From NCBI RefSeq assembly GCF_965229315.1, contig NZ_CBDDJA010000002.1:3782001-3846000 (forward strand): a stretch of DNA of 64,000 nucleotides. Direction: 5' to 3'. How positions within the stretch are numbered: position 1 is the stretch's first letter; each line of letters starts with the position of its first letter. Below, in pieces: positions 16,088-23,658 of the stretch. This stretch comes from Pelomonas sp965229315. GTDB taxonomy: Bacteria; Pseudomonadota; Gammaproteobacteria; Burkholderiales; Burkholderiaceae_C. The position numbers were made by a program, and so were the translations under genes. The notes below the pieces were generated by a model. The model did no database searches, was not told the origin of the DNA, and saw nothing but the letters and a program-made list of their open reading frames with translations.

Positions 16088-16834
16088 TCAGTCCGCGCCC
16101 GGCGCACGCAAGGCCTGCAGCCCTTGGGCGAGGGCGTTCCAGCCCCCCGGCAGCGGCTGGCCCGGCGTCCAGTCGGCAGCGCCCTGCTCCAGCGCGCGGG
16201 CCTGTTCGGCGAGGTCGCCATGGCCGATCAGCACCAGCACCGCCTTCAGGCCGTGGGCCACGTGGCGAAGCGCGGCCACGTCGGCCGCCGCCCAGGCCGC
16301 ATTGCCGGCATCGATGTCGGCGGCGAAGCGCTCGATGCAGCCGGCGCGGAAGCTGTCGAACAGCGCGCGGTCGCCGCCGAAATGCTGCTGCACCGGGTCC
16401 TGCACGACGACGGGCGCCGCAGGCACGGCGGCATCGGCCGCGCGGGCGGGGTCCAGCAGCTCGGCGATGGTGGTGAGCAACTGCGCCAGCGGCACCGGCT
16501 TGCGCAGCGTGCGCGCGACGCCGTGTGCGGCCAGCTCCCGCGCGCGGCCCTCGTGCAGGCCGGCGCTGAAGATGACCCACGGCGGCGCGCCGGTGCGCTG
16601 CGGCCAGCCCTCGGCGAGCAGCGCTTCGGCAGAGCCGTCGGGCAGCATGAAGTCGCTGATGACGAGCTGCCAGCCGCCGGCCGCGAGCGCGTCGCGCGCG
16701 AGGCTCAGCCGGCTCACGACGCTCAGCTCGACGGCGGGCGCCGCCGGTTCGAAGTCGGGCAGCTCCTCCAGCGCCAGCTGGACGTAGCGCGCAATCGAGG
16801 CGTCATCCTCGATCAGCAGCAGCCGTGCGCTCAT
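16088..16834 (-). CDS. Response regulator with C-terminal Hpt domain
   Basis: 248 residues. Residues 1-125 are a receiver with the acidic pair in LLLIEDDASIARYV, phospho-acceptor in LVISDFMLPDGS and Lys in TLRKPVPLAQ. After an Ala/Pro linker, residues about 150-240 form a histidine phosphotransfer helix bundle; the phosphorylatable His is in LRHVAHGLKAVLVLIG, matching the HxxKG-type motif. A REC-Hpt protein can take a phosphoryl group and pass it on, as in multistep relays. It is 5 bases downstream of the DNA-binding regulator gene, so the two are one transcript. No kinase is adjacent. Confidence 0.85.
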   Translation of the reverse strand: MSARLLLIEDDASIARYVQLALEELPDFEPAAPAVELSVVSRLSLARDALAAGGWQLVISDFMLPDGSAEALLAEGWPQRTGAPPWVIFSAGLHEGRARELAAHGVARTLRKPVPLAQLLTTIAELLDPARAADAAVPAAPVVVQDPVQQHFGGDRALFDSFRAGCIERFAADIDAGNAAWAAADVAALRHVAHGLKAVLVLIGHGDLAEQARALEQGAADWTPGQPLPGGWNALAQGLQALRAPGAD

Positions 16835-16839
16835 GGGCG

Positions 16840-17463
16840 TCAGGCGGGCGCGACGGCGGCCTGGCTCAGCAGCGCCGGCAGCTCGGTGACGAGCGCCGTC
16901 TTGTGCACGACCGGCACGCCGTCCAGCGCGAAGGCGTAGGGCGCGCGCTGCGCCTCATCCAGCGCCGTGACGACGATGAGCCGGCTGCGCGCGAACTGCG
17001 GGTGCGAGCGCAGGCTGGTGATCAGCGCGGCCCCGTCGATGCCGGGCAGCAGCAGGTCGATGAGCAGCACGTCCGGCTCCAGCCGCCCGGCCATCGCGAG
17101 GCCGGCGATGCCGTCGGACGCGATGTGCAGCTCGGCCCCCGGCAGCTCGCGCTTCACGACCAGGCTGATGAGGTTCTGGAAATGCACCGAGTCCTCGATG
17201 AGCAGCAGCGTCATCGGCCGGCCCTCGGCCGCCTGCGGCGGCACGGCCGGCGCCGCCACGGGCACCGCACCGCCGCGCGACGCCAGCCAGGCGTCCAGCG
17301 ACTCGCGCAGGATGCGGCGGTGGCCGCCCGGCGTCTTCCAGGCCTGCAACTCGCCGCGGTCCACCATCAACTGCACGGAACGCACGGCCATGCCCAGGCG
17401 CTGGGCGGCCTCGGTCGTCGAGCAGGAATCGGGGATGGAAGGGGTTGAGTTCACACGCGGCAT
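16840..17463 (-). CDS. Excisionase/MerR-type helix-turn-helix fused to a receiver domain
   Basis: 207 residues from the ATG at 17463; upstream codons in the frame lie in an AT-rich hairpin region and are probably not translated. Residues 15-65 are a winged HTH of the excisionase/MerR group (STTEAAQRLGMAVRSVQLMVDRGELQAW, then TPGGHRR). After an Ala/Pro linker comes a receiver (LLLIEDSVHFQNLISL, acceptor Asp in VLLIDLLLPGIDG, Lys in VVHKTAL). DNA-binding first and receiver last is the reverse of ordinary response regulators. It heads a small cluster of three receiver genes. Confidence 0.85.
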   Translation of the reverse strand: MPRVNSTPSIPDSCSTTEAAQRLGMAVRSVQLMVDRGELQAWKTPGGHRRILRESLDAWLASRGGAVPVAAPAVPPQAAEGRPMTLLLIEDSVHFQNLISLVVKRELPGAELHIASDGIAGLAMAGRLEPDVLLIDLLLPGIDGAALITSLRSHPQFARSRLIVVTALDEAQRAPYAFALDGVPVVHKTALVTELPALLSQAAVAPA

Positions 17464-17489
17464 TTTGCCGAATTCAACCGCCACGCCGG

Positions 17490-17530
17490 GGGCTTGACTT
17501 ATTTGATAAAAGTGATTGCAAATCAAGCCC
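17490..17530. promoter_or_regulatory. Inverted repeat in AT-rich promoter region of the HTH-receiver gene
   Basis: GGGCTTGA at 17490-17497 and TCAAGCCC at 17523-17530 form a perfect 8-base repeat around a 25-base AT-rich centre, and the match continues outward with a two-base bulge. On the minus strand TTGATT followed after 17 bases by AATAAG could act as a weak promoter for the regulator starting at 17463. It may be an autoregulatory site; it could also fold in RNA and help end the protease transcript. Confidence 0.4.
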
Positions 17531-17536
17531 GGCGTA

Positions 17537-17565
17537 GCAGCCGGGCGGTCCGCCACGGCGGCTGC
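17537..17565 (-). terminator. Hairpin downstream of the DegP-like gene
   Basis: GCAGCCG at 17537-17543 pairs with CGGCTGC at 17559-17565 around a 15-base GC-rich loop, 34 bases after the protease stop on the minus strand. There is no run of T after it, so termination strength is doubtful; in this genome type such hairpins often mark gene ends. Confidence 0.3.
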
Positions 17566-17598
17566 GGCGCGAGCGCGGGGCAGCCCGCGCCGCCCCCG

Positions 17599-19140
17599 TC
17601 AACCCAGGCGCACCGGCACGAAGATCTGCTGGCCGTCGCGCGCCACCAGCAGCGCCACCTGGCGCGGCTTGTCCTTCATGGCGGCGCGCACCTGCTCGAC
17701 GCTCTGCACCGGCTGGCCGTTCATCGCCAGCAGCACGTCGCCGGGCTGCACGCCGGCCAGTTGCGCCGGGCCGGTGACGCGCTCGATCAGCAGGCCATGG
17801 TCCAGCCCCGAGCCGCGCAGCTCCTGGCGCTCCAGCGGGCGCAGCGCCAGGCCCAGCGAGCCGCGCTCGGGCGCCGCGCTGGCCTGCTGCGCATCGCGGT
17901 CCGCGCGGCCGAGGCTGACGGTTTCGCTGCGGCGGCCCTTGTCGCGCCAGATCTCCAGCTTGAGCTTGTCGCCCGGGCGCGCCAGGCCCACGCGGCTGGA
18001 CACGTCGCCCGCCACGTGCACCGGCTCGCCGTCGACGGCGGTGATGACGTCGCCCGGCTTCAGCCCCGCCTGCGCTGCGGCGCTGTCGGGCGTGATGCTG
18101 GACACCAGCGCGCCGTCCGGCGATGGCAGGCCGAACGACGCGGCCAGCGGCGCCGACAGGTCCTGCAGCGTCACGCCCAGCCGCGCATGCTCGACCCTGC
18201 CGTGAGCGACGATCTGGTCCTTCACGCGCAGCGCCACGTCGATGGGGATGGAGAACGCCAGGCCCTGGAAGCCGCCGCTTTGCGAGTAGATCTGCGCGTT
18301 GACGCCGACGACGCGCCCGGCGGCGTCGAACAGCGGCCCGCCCGAATTGCCGGGGTTCACCGCGGCGTCGGTCTGGATGAAGGGCACGACGCTGTCGCCC
18401 GGCAGCGAGCGGCCCTTGGCGCTGACGATGCCCTGCGTGGCCGTCTGCTCGAAGCCGTAGGGCGCGCCGATGGCCAGCACGTAGTCGCCCACCTGCACCT
18501 GCCTGGGGTCGCCCAGCTGCACGGCCTGCAGCCCCTTGGCATCGACCTTGAGCACGGCGATGTCGGTGACGGGGTCGCTGCCCAGCACCTGCGCGGCGTA
18601 CTCGCGGCGGTCGCTGAGCTTGACGGTGACCTGCTTGGCGTCGCGCACGACGTGGGCGTTGGTCAGCACCAGGCCGTCGGGGCTGATGACGAAGCCCGAA
18701 CCCTGGCCGCGGAACGGCTGCGCGCCGGGGTTCATCTGCTGCGGCAGGCGCAGGCCCGGGATGCCGCGGAAGAAGCGGAAGAACGGGTCGTCGTCGCCAC
18801 GCGCTGCGGCGCCCTCTTGCGCGTCTTCATTGCTGGCCTTGTGCAGGCCGGCCACCGTGATGCCGACGACGGCCGGGCCCTGCGTCTGCACGATGGCGCG
18901 GTAGTTGGGCACCTGGGCAGGTGGCAACGGCGCGGCGGGTGCCGCCACGAGGGCGGCGGCTGCTGCGGCGCCGGGCGTCAGTCGGGCCGGCGCGTCGCCG
19001 GTCGCGGGCGCCGTGCTGGCGGCCTTGTTCTGCAGCCAGGCCGGCAGCGTCCAGCCGGAGGCGCCGGCCGTGACGGTCACGCCGGCGGCCAGCAGGGCGG
19101 CGGCCGTGGCGGTCAGGGTGGTCTTGGCGTTGCGGGTCAT
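17599..19140 (-). CDS. DegP/DegQ/MucD-type periplasmic serine protease
   Basis: 513 residues with a GAGGAG site before the ATG. A hydrophobic leader (about residues 10-30) is followed by a long Ala/Pro-rich linker to residue 75, longer than in E. coli DegQ. The trypsin-like domain has the catalytic His in VLTNAHVVRDA, Asp in GSDPVTDIAVLKV and Ser in VNPGNSGGPLFDAAG. Two PDZ domains follow (LGVTLQDLSAPLAASFG and LGLALRPLERQELRG, the latter ending VRLG). It degrades or refolds damaged envelope proteins. It stands alone, and the divergent neighbour is a cyanophycinase gene 280 bases away. Confidence 0.92.
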   Translation of the reverse strand: MTRNAKTTLTATAAALLAAGVTVTAGASGWTLPAWLQNKAASTAPATGDAPARLTPGAAAAAALVAAPAAPLPPAQVPNYRAIVQTQGPAVVGITVAGLHKASNEDAQEGAAARGDDDPFFRFFRGIPGLRLPQQMNPGAQPFRGQGSGFVISPDGLVLTNAHVVRDAKQVTVKLSDRREYAAQVLGSDPVTDIAVLKVDAKGLQAVQLGDPRQVQVGDYVLAIGAPYGFEQTATQGIVSAKGRSLPGDSVVPFIQTDAAVNPGNSGGPLFDAAGRVVGVNAQIYSQSGGFQGLAFSIPIDVALRVKDQIVAHGRVEHARLGVTLQDLSAPLAASFGLPSPDGALVSSITPDSAAAQAGLKPGDVITAVDGEPVHVAGDVSSRVGLARPGDKLKLEIWRDKGRRSETVSLGRADRDAQQASAAPERGSLGLALRPLERQELRGSGLDHGLLIERVTGPAQLAGVQPGDVLLAMNGQPVQSVEQVRAAMKDKPRQVALLVARDGQQIFVPVRLG

Positions 19141-19420
19141 CGCGTACTCCTCATGCAGGCTGCGGCGCAGCCGGTTGAGGGGACTCTAGGCATGCCGGGT
19201 GAAGGCACGGTGAGGCGAAGGTGAGGCCAGGATTAGGGCGGCTTCGCGACGGCCGCTCCGTGACAACCCGGCCGGGACATTCCCGAACGCGGCACTTCCA
19301 CGCAAGTCCGCGTCGCAGCGCCGCAAGTCGCCGGCTATCGCGCGCAGGCCCGCGTCACTACCGTGCGCCCAGGGTTCAAGGCGGCCGCCCCGGCGCCACC
19401 CCCTCCTGGTTGGAGAGCAC

Positions 19421-20791
19421 ATGAAGAACGTCGTCGCCAAACTTCCCCTCTTTGCGCTGTGCATGACGCTGGCCGGCCTGGCGCCGCCCGCCGCGGCCGG
19501 CAAGCTGCTGCTGTCGGGCGGGGCCTATTCGGACACCAACACCGATCTCTTCGTCAACGGACTGCGCAAGGCCACCGGGCGCGACGCGAGCTTCACGCCC
19601 AACATCAACAGCACCAGCAACTGCGGCACCAACTGGGCCACGACGGCGTGCCCGCGCATCGCCGTCATCACCGCGGCCAAGGACAGCTACGCCACCGGGC
19701 TGGATGCGTTCAACAACGACATCCCGGCCAGCGGGTCGTCGCCCCTGAAGCGCGGCTACTACAACCTCTTCCAGACCCACGGCTTCGCGCCGAAGTTCAT
19801 CACCGCCCACGTCGACAACTACGGCGTGCATTCGAGTGCCGGCACGACGCAGGGCCAGGCCAACATCGCCATCATCAACCAGGCCGACGCGGTCTGGTTC
19901 GTCGGCGGCGACCAGGCCAAGATCATCCGCACGCTGCTGACCGACAGCGGCGCCGACTCGGGCCTGGCCGCCGCGCTGCGCAGCCGCTGGAACAACGGCA
20001 GCGGCAGCCTCGTCATCGCCGGCGACTCGGCCGGCAACCATGCGCTGAACGTCAAGATGCATGCCGCGGGCGTGAGCTACGGCTATCTGTACTACGGCGC
20101 GGACCTGCCCGACACCGCCGTCACCGGCTATGCCACGCTGGGCGACACGCGCGACGGCACCAGCGCGCTGCGCTACCTGGAGAACGGCGCCACGATGACG
20201 GCCCTGGGCTTCCTGCCCGCCGGCATCCTCAGCGACACGCACTTCGACACCCGATCCGGGCGCCTGGGCCGCCTCGCCGCCGCGCTGCGCGACCTGGGCG
20301 TGGCCCAGGGCTTCGGCGTGGACGAGGACACCGGCGTGCTGGTGGACACCTCGGCGCAGACGGCCACGGTCTACGGCACGAACAAGCTGCTCATCGTGGA
20401 CACCGCGTCCGCCAGCGTGCAGACCGGCACGTACTACAAGGTCAACGGCCTGCGCGTGAGCCTGCTGACCCCGGGCGACAAGTACAACTATTCGAGCAAG
20501 GTCGTCACCAGCAGCAAGAGCGCCATCGGCACGGCCTACTACTACAGCAGCGCCTACGACTCGGCGGACATCTTCGCCGCGCTGGAGACCTCCAAGTCGC
20601 TGACCCGCACGGTCGACCAGACGCCCACCGTCAACATCGGCACCGCGCCGGTGCCGGCCTACACCAGCGGCCCCACCTACCCCAGCGGCGCGCCCACCAT
20701 CCGCCTGCGCTTCACGCGCGATGCGACGAGCAAGGGCTACTACGCCAGCGGCAAGTACACGGTGGACAAGGTGAAGGTGGACATCTATTGA
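19421..20791 (+). CDS. Secreted cyanophycinase (peptidase S51 family), CphE-like
   Basis: 456 residues; the ATG follows TTGGAGAG. A signal peptide ends near PPAAA-G (residue 26). The S51 fold begins KLLLSGGAYSDTNTD and has the VGGDQ motif at 161-165, nucleophile Ser203 in IAGDSAGNH and a late GFGVDEDTG. Cyanophycinases are serine peptidases that cut the poly-Asp backbone of cyanophycin to beta-Asp-Arg dipeptides; secreted forms let bacteria eat external polymer. An inserted stretch rich in Asn/Ser with cysteines (residues about 55-80) and a C-terminal extension of about 90 residues may aid stability or polymer binding. It converges on the arginine catabolism genes and differs from the second cyanophycinase at 26164. 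Confidence 0.85.
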   Translation: MKNVVAKLPLFALCMTLAGLAPPAAAGKLLLSGGAYSDTNTDLFVNGLRKATGRDASFTPNINSTSNCGTNWATTACPRIAVITAAKDSYATGLDAFNNDIPASGSSPLKRGYYNLFQTHGFAPKFITAHVDNYGVHSSAGTTQGQANIAIINQADAVWFVGGDQAKIIRTLLTDSGADSGLAAALRSRWNNGSGSLVIAGDSAGNHALNVKMHAAGVSYGYLYYGADLPDTAVTGYATLGDTRDGTSALRYLENGATMTALGFLPAGILSDTHFDTRSGRLGRLAAALRDLGVAQGFGVDEDTGVLVDTSAQTATVYGTNKLLIVDTASASVQTGTYYKVNGLRVSLLTPGDKYNYSSKVVTSSKSAIGTAYYYSSAYDSADIFAALETSKSLTRTVDQTPTVNIGTAPVPAYTSGPTYPSGAPTIRLRFTRDATSKGYYASGKYTVDKVKVDIY

Positions 20792-20846
20792 GCCGAGCCG
20801 GCGGGCCGGTTTCAGCACAGGTCAACGAGCAGCCCGCGAACGGGCG

Positions 20847-20871
20847 GGGGCACGCAGTCATGGCGTGCCCC
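20847..20871. terminator. Hairpin between converging cyanophycinase and arginine genes
   Basis: GGGGCACGC (20847-20855) and GCGTGCCCC (20863-20871) make a perfect 9-base stem with a 7-base loop, 56 bases after the cyanophycinase stop and 15 bases from the stop of the converging succinyltransferase-like gene. Neither side has a clear T-run. Its position suits a bidirectional terminator. Confidence 0.5.
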
Positions 20872-20885
20872 TAGCCTGCAAGCCG

Positions 20886-21548
20886 TCAGCGCGCGCTTGG
20901 CACCGGCCATGCCAGCACCGGCCCGCCGTCGTCGATGCGCGCATGCACCGGCGGCAGAAAACCCGCGGCCTGGAGCGCCGTCAATGCAGGCCGCGCCTGC
21001 TCGTTCACGTCCAGCACGCGGCGTTCGGCTTCTTCGCCGAGGAAGGACAGGTACAGCGTCTGCCGCGGCAGCAGCGCGGCGAGGTGGCTGCGCCAGTCGG
21101 CGCCGAAACGCCGCTCGGCTTCGGCCGGGTCTGCGGGGTAGAAGCGCGCGCCCAGCGCCTGCCAGAACGGCGAGCGCTGGGCGTCGTCCACCCAGCCGGG
21201 CAGCTCGGCCACCAGCCAGCTGCCGAAGTCCGCCGGCCGCTCGCTCAAGCGCGCCTGGGCGGCGACGATGAGCAGCGACAACGCCGCCCCCTGATCGGCC
21301 TCGCCCAGGCCCGCAGCGGTGCGCAGCTCGGCCAGCTCGGCGCTGCCGGTGTGGTCGTTGCCCAGCAGCAGCGTGGTCTGCACGCGGAACAGGTCCAGCT
21401 CGGCGGCCGCATGCACCACGCGGCCCAGGCGGAAGTGGTAGCGCGGCAGCGTCAGGCCCAGCCGCGGCACCAGCAGCAGCGAGGCGCGGCCGTCCGCCAG
21501 CGCCAGCCTCAGGCCGGCCGGCTCGGGGGTCGTGAGGACGCGGCTCAT
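20886..21548 (-). CDS. Short arginine N-succinyltransferase-like protein (second subunit?)
   Basis: 220 residues, against about 340 for AstA/AruF/AruG. Segments align by eye with the later two thirds of the full-length protein encoded just upstream: GRVVHAAAELDLFRVQTTLLLGN, then QRSPFWQALGARFY (matching QSPFWDAVGRRFF) and a C-terminal LQAAGFLPPVHARIDDGGPVL (matching LQDEGFDADSYVDIFDGGPTV). The N-terminal part is shortened. Pseudomonas has paired AruF and AruG subunits, so this may be a reduced second subunit of arginine succinyltransferase, the first enzyme of the AST route. Its start overlaps the stop of the full-length gene (ATGA). Confidence 0.7.
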   Translation of the reverse strand: MSRVLTTPEPAGLRLALADGRASLLLVPRLGLTLPRYHFRLGRVVHAAAELDLFRVQTTLLLGNDHTGSAELAELRTAAGLGEADQGAALSLLIVAAQARLSERPADFGSWLVAELPGWVDDAQRSPFWQALGARFYPADPAEAERRFGADWRSHLAALLPRQTLYLSFLGEEAERRVLDVNEQARPALTALQAAGFLPPVHARIDDGGPVLAWPVPSAR

Positions 21549-22585
21549 GCGGCCTCCTGCGTCTGCAACGGCGTCATGACCAGCCGCTCGCCCGGCTGCG
21601 CGCCCACCCGCGCGGCCGTCGCTGCGTCCACCGCCGGGCCCACCTCGGCCAGCACGGCGCGAAAGCGGGCGCGTTCGGTGCAGGCCAGCAGGGCGAGTTC
21701 CGAAGGACCGCGGACGAGCGCATCGGCCTCGCCCTGCACGACCACCTCGCGCGCCAGCCGCACGCTGCGCAGCGACGCCAGCGGCGCCTCCACCGTGGGC
21801 CCGCCGTCGAAGATGTCGACGTAGCTGTCGGCATCGAAGCCCTCGTCCTGCAGGATGGAAAACGGCAGCTCGCCCACCGGATGCAGCTGGCCCAGGGCCC
21901 ACTGCGCGGCCTCCGGCAGCAGCGCCACATGGATGGGCGACGGCGGCATCAGGTCGGCGATGAAGGCCTTGCTGCGCCCGCCGACGATGACCTCGGCCTG
22001 CGGGTAGTCCATGCCGAAGAAGCGCCGCCCGACGGCGTCCCAGAAGGGGCTCTGGCCGGCGGCGTCGGTGATGCCGGGGCTCTCGGCGGCGATGCGCTCG
22101 GAGAAGCGCTCGGCATGGGCCCGGATGAACAGCAGCCGGGCGCGCGACAGCAACTGGGCGGCAGGGCCCTGCTCGTAGTCGGGGTCCAGGTAGAACGAGG
22201 TCAGCAGCGTCGCGCCGGTCAGGTCGTGGCACAGGTGCAGCGTGTGCATGCGCCGCGAGACGCCCAGCGCGGCGCTGGCGTGCACGACGAACTCGTTGCG
22301 GTAGCTGTAGAAGCGGTCGAAGAAGCCGGCGCTGGCGGCAATGCCGGAGCAGCCCACCACACGACCCGCGCGGCCGGCGGCCGTGTCTTCGAGCACGAAC
22401 AGGTAGGTCTCCTCGCCGCTGGCGTCGTCCGGGCTGGCGAAGGACTGCAGCGACGCGCTGATGCGCGTGGCCAGCTTGGCCTCGTCGCTGGGCAGCGAGC
22501 TGATGCCATCGGCGCTCGCCGCGGCCATGCGCACGAGGGCGGGCAGGTCGGCCTCGGCCACGGGCCGCAGCAGCAGGTGATTCAT
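21545..22585 (-). CDS. astA: Arginine N-succinyltransferase
   Basis: 346 residues, the family's usual length. It transfers succinyl from succinyl-CoA to arginine, the first step of the ammonia-producing AST pathway to glutamate. Features: LLRPVAEADLPALVRMA at the start, YLFVLEDTAAGRAGRVVGCSG, the long RNEFVVHASAALGVSRRMHTL region, LHLCHDLTGATLLTSFYLDP, QSPFWDAVGRRFFGMDY, and HPVGELPFSILQDEGF. Its ATG overlaps the regulator's stop (ATGA), and its stop overlaps the short paralogue. The other AST genes (astB, astC, astD, astE) are not in this window. Arginine is what cyanophycin yields, which explains the neighbourhood. Confidence 0.88.
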   Translation of the reverse strand: MNHLLLRPVAEADLPALVRMAAASADGISSLPSDEAKLATRISASLQSFASPDDASGEETYLFVLEDTAAGRAGRVVGCSGIAASAGFFDRFYSYRNEFVVHASAALGVSRRMHTLHLCHDLTGATLLTSFYLDPDYEQGPAAQLLSRARLLFIRAHAERFSERIAAESPGITDAAGQSPFWDAVGRRFFGMDYPQAEVIVGGRSKAFIADLMPPSPIHVALLPEAAQWALGQLHPVGELPFSILQDEGFDADSYVDIFDGGPTVEAPLASLRSVRLAREVVVQGEADALVRGPSELALLACTERARFRAVLAEVGPAVDAATAARVGAQPGERLVMTPLQTQEAA

Positions 22586-23574
22586 GGGGTGTCTCCCGAG
22601 GTGGGGGTGCCGCGCCAGGCCAGCGCGCGCTGGCTGCGTTCGTCGCGCGGGGTGTGCCCGAAATGGCTCTTGTACGCGTTGGAGAAATGCGGGCCCGACG
22701 AGAAGCCGCTGGACAGGCCGATCTGCAGGATGGACTGCGAGCTCTGCTGCAGCAGGCGCTGCGCACGGCCCAGGCGCAGCGCCAGGTAGTGCCGCGACGG
22801 CAGCGTGTCCAGGTGCTGCTTGAACAGGCGCTCCAGCTGGCGGCGCGACACGCCCACCAGCTGCGCGACATCCTCCGTGGGCAGCGGCTCGGCGAGGTTG
22901 GCCTCCATCAGCGCCAGCGCCTCGGCCAGCTTGGGGCTGCCGGCGCCGCGGCGCTCGCTGTAGCCGGCGCGCTGGCGTTCGTCGCGCGGGCGCAGGCCCT
23001 TCAGGCCCAGCGCCTGCACCAGTTCCTGGCCGACGCGCTCGCCGTGCTGGGCCGCCAGCCAGGCGCAGCACAGGTCCACGCTGGCGGTGCTGCCGGCGCA
23101 GCTCAGCCGCTGGCCATCCGGCGCGATCTCCCACAGGCCGCTGGCCCAGGCGACCGCAGGGTAGGCCTCGGCCAGGCTGTCGAGTTGCGCCCAGTCCGCG
23201 CAGGCGCGCAGCGCGTCCAGCAGCCCGGCGGCGGCGAGGGCGGCGGCGCCGGCGTCCACACCGCCCAGCACCACCCCCTGCGCCGCCCAGGCGCTGAGCT
23301 GCGTGGACAGCAGCGCGTCCGTCGGCCCCGCCTCGGCGGCGAGGACGAAGACGGCGTGCCAGTCCGTCGCGAGCGTCCAGGCCTGCGTGAGCACCTGCAG
23401 GCCGGCGGACGAGGTGACCGGCCCGCCGGCCGCGCACAGACAGTCGCTGCGGTAGACGGCATCGTTCTGCAGCGCGTTGACGGCGGCCAGGCTGTCGAGC
23501 ACGCCCGCCAGCGCGAGCGTGGAGAAGCCCGGCTGCAGCACCAGGCCGACGCGGCGCAGCGGCGCCGGTGTCAT
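22582..23574 (-). CDS. AraC-family regulator with DJ-1/PfpI-like domain, ArgR-like
   Basis: 330 residues from the ATG at 23574; a GTG at 23631 in the same frame is possible. Residues about 5-180 are a GATase1/DJ-1-like sensor domain (VGLVLQPGFSTLALAGVLDSL), and the C-terminus holds two helix-turn-helix units of the AraC type (EDVAQLVGVSRRQLERLFKQH; GLSSGFSSGPHFSNAYKSHFG). Pseudomonas ArgR has exactly this architecture and activates arginine uptake and AST genes in response to arginine. Here the gene is joined to astA by an ATGA overlap, so it probably senses arginine and controls this operon. It lies 84 bases downstream of the transporter gene. Confidence 0.85.
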   Translation of the reverse strand: MTPAPLRRVGLVLQPGFSTLALAGVLDSLAAVNALQNDAVYRSDCLCAAGGPVTSSAGLQVLTQAWTLATDWHAVFVLAAEAGPTDALLSTQLSAWAAQGVVLGGVDAGAAALAAAGLLDALRACADWAQLDSLAEAYPAVAWASGLWEIAPDGQRLSCAGSTASVDLCCAWLAAQHGERVGQELVQALGLKGLRPRDERQRAGYSERRGAGSPKLAEALALMEANLAEPLPTEDVAQLVGVSRRQLERLFKQHLDTLPSRHYLALRLGRAQRLLQQSSQSILQIGLSSGFSSGPHFSNAYKSHFGHTPRDERSQRALAWRGTPTSGDTP

Positions 23575-23658
23575 GGCGCCGCGGCCCCGCACGCCCGGCG
23601 GCCCGGCCGGCGTCGGGAAGGGCAGGAACACGGCGCGCCGCTCATGCCGGCATTGTGC

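Noticed and set aside
19141..19420. Possible small gene between the DegP-like and cyanophycinase genes
   Set aside because: Frames here are Arg/Ala/Pro-rich without ribosome sites; the gap suits two divergent promoters.
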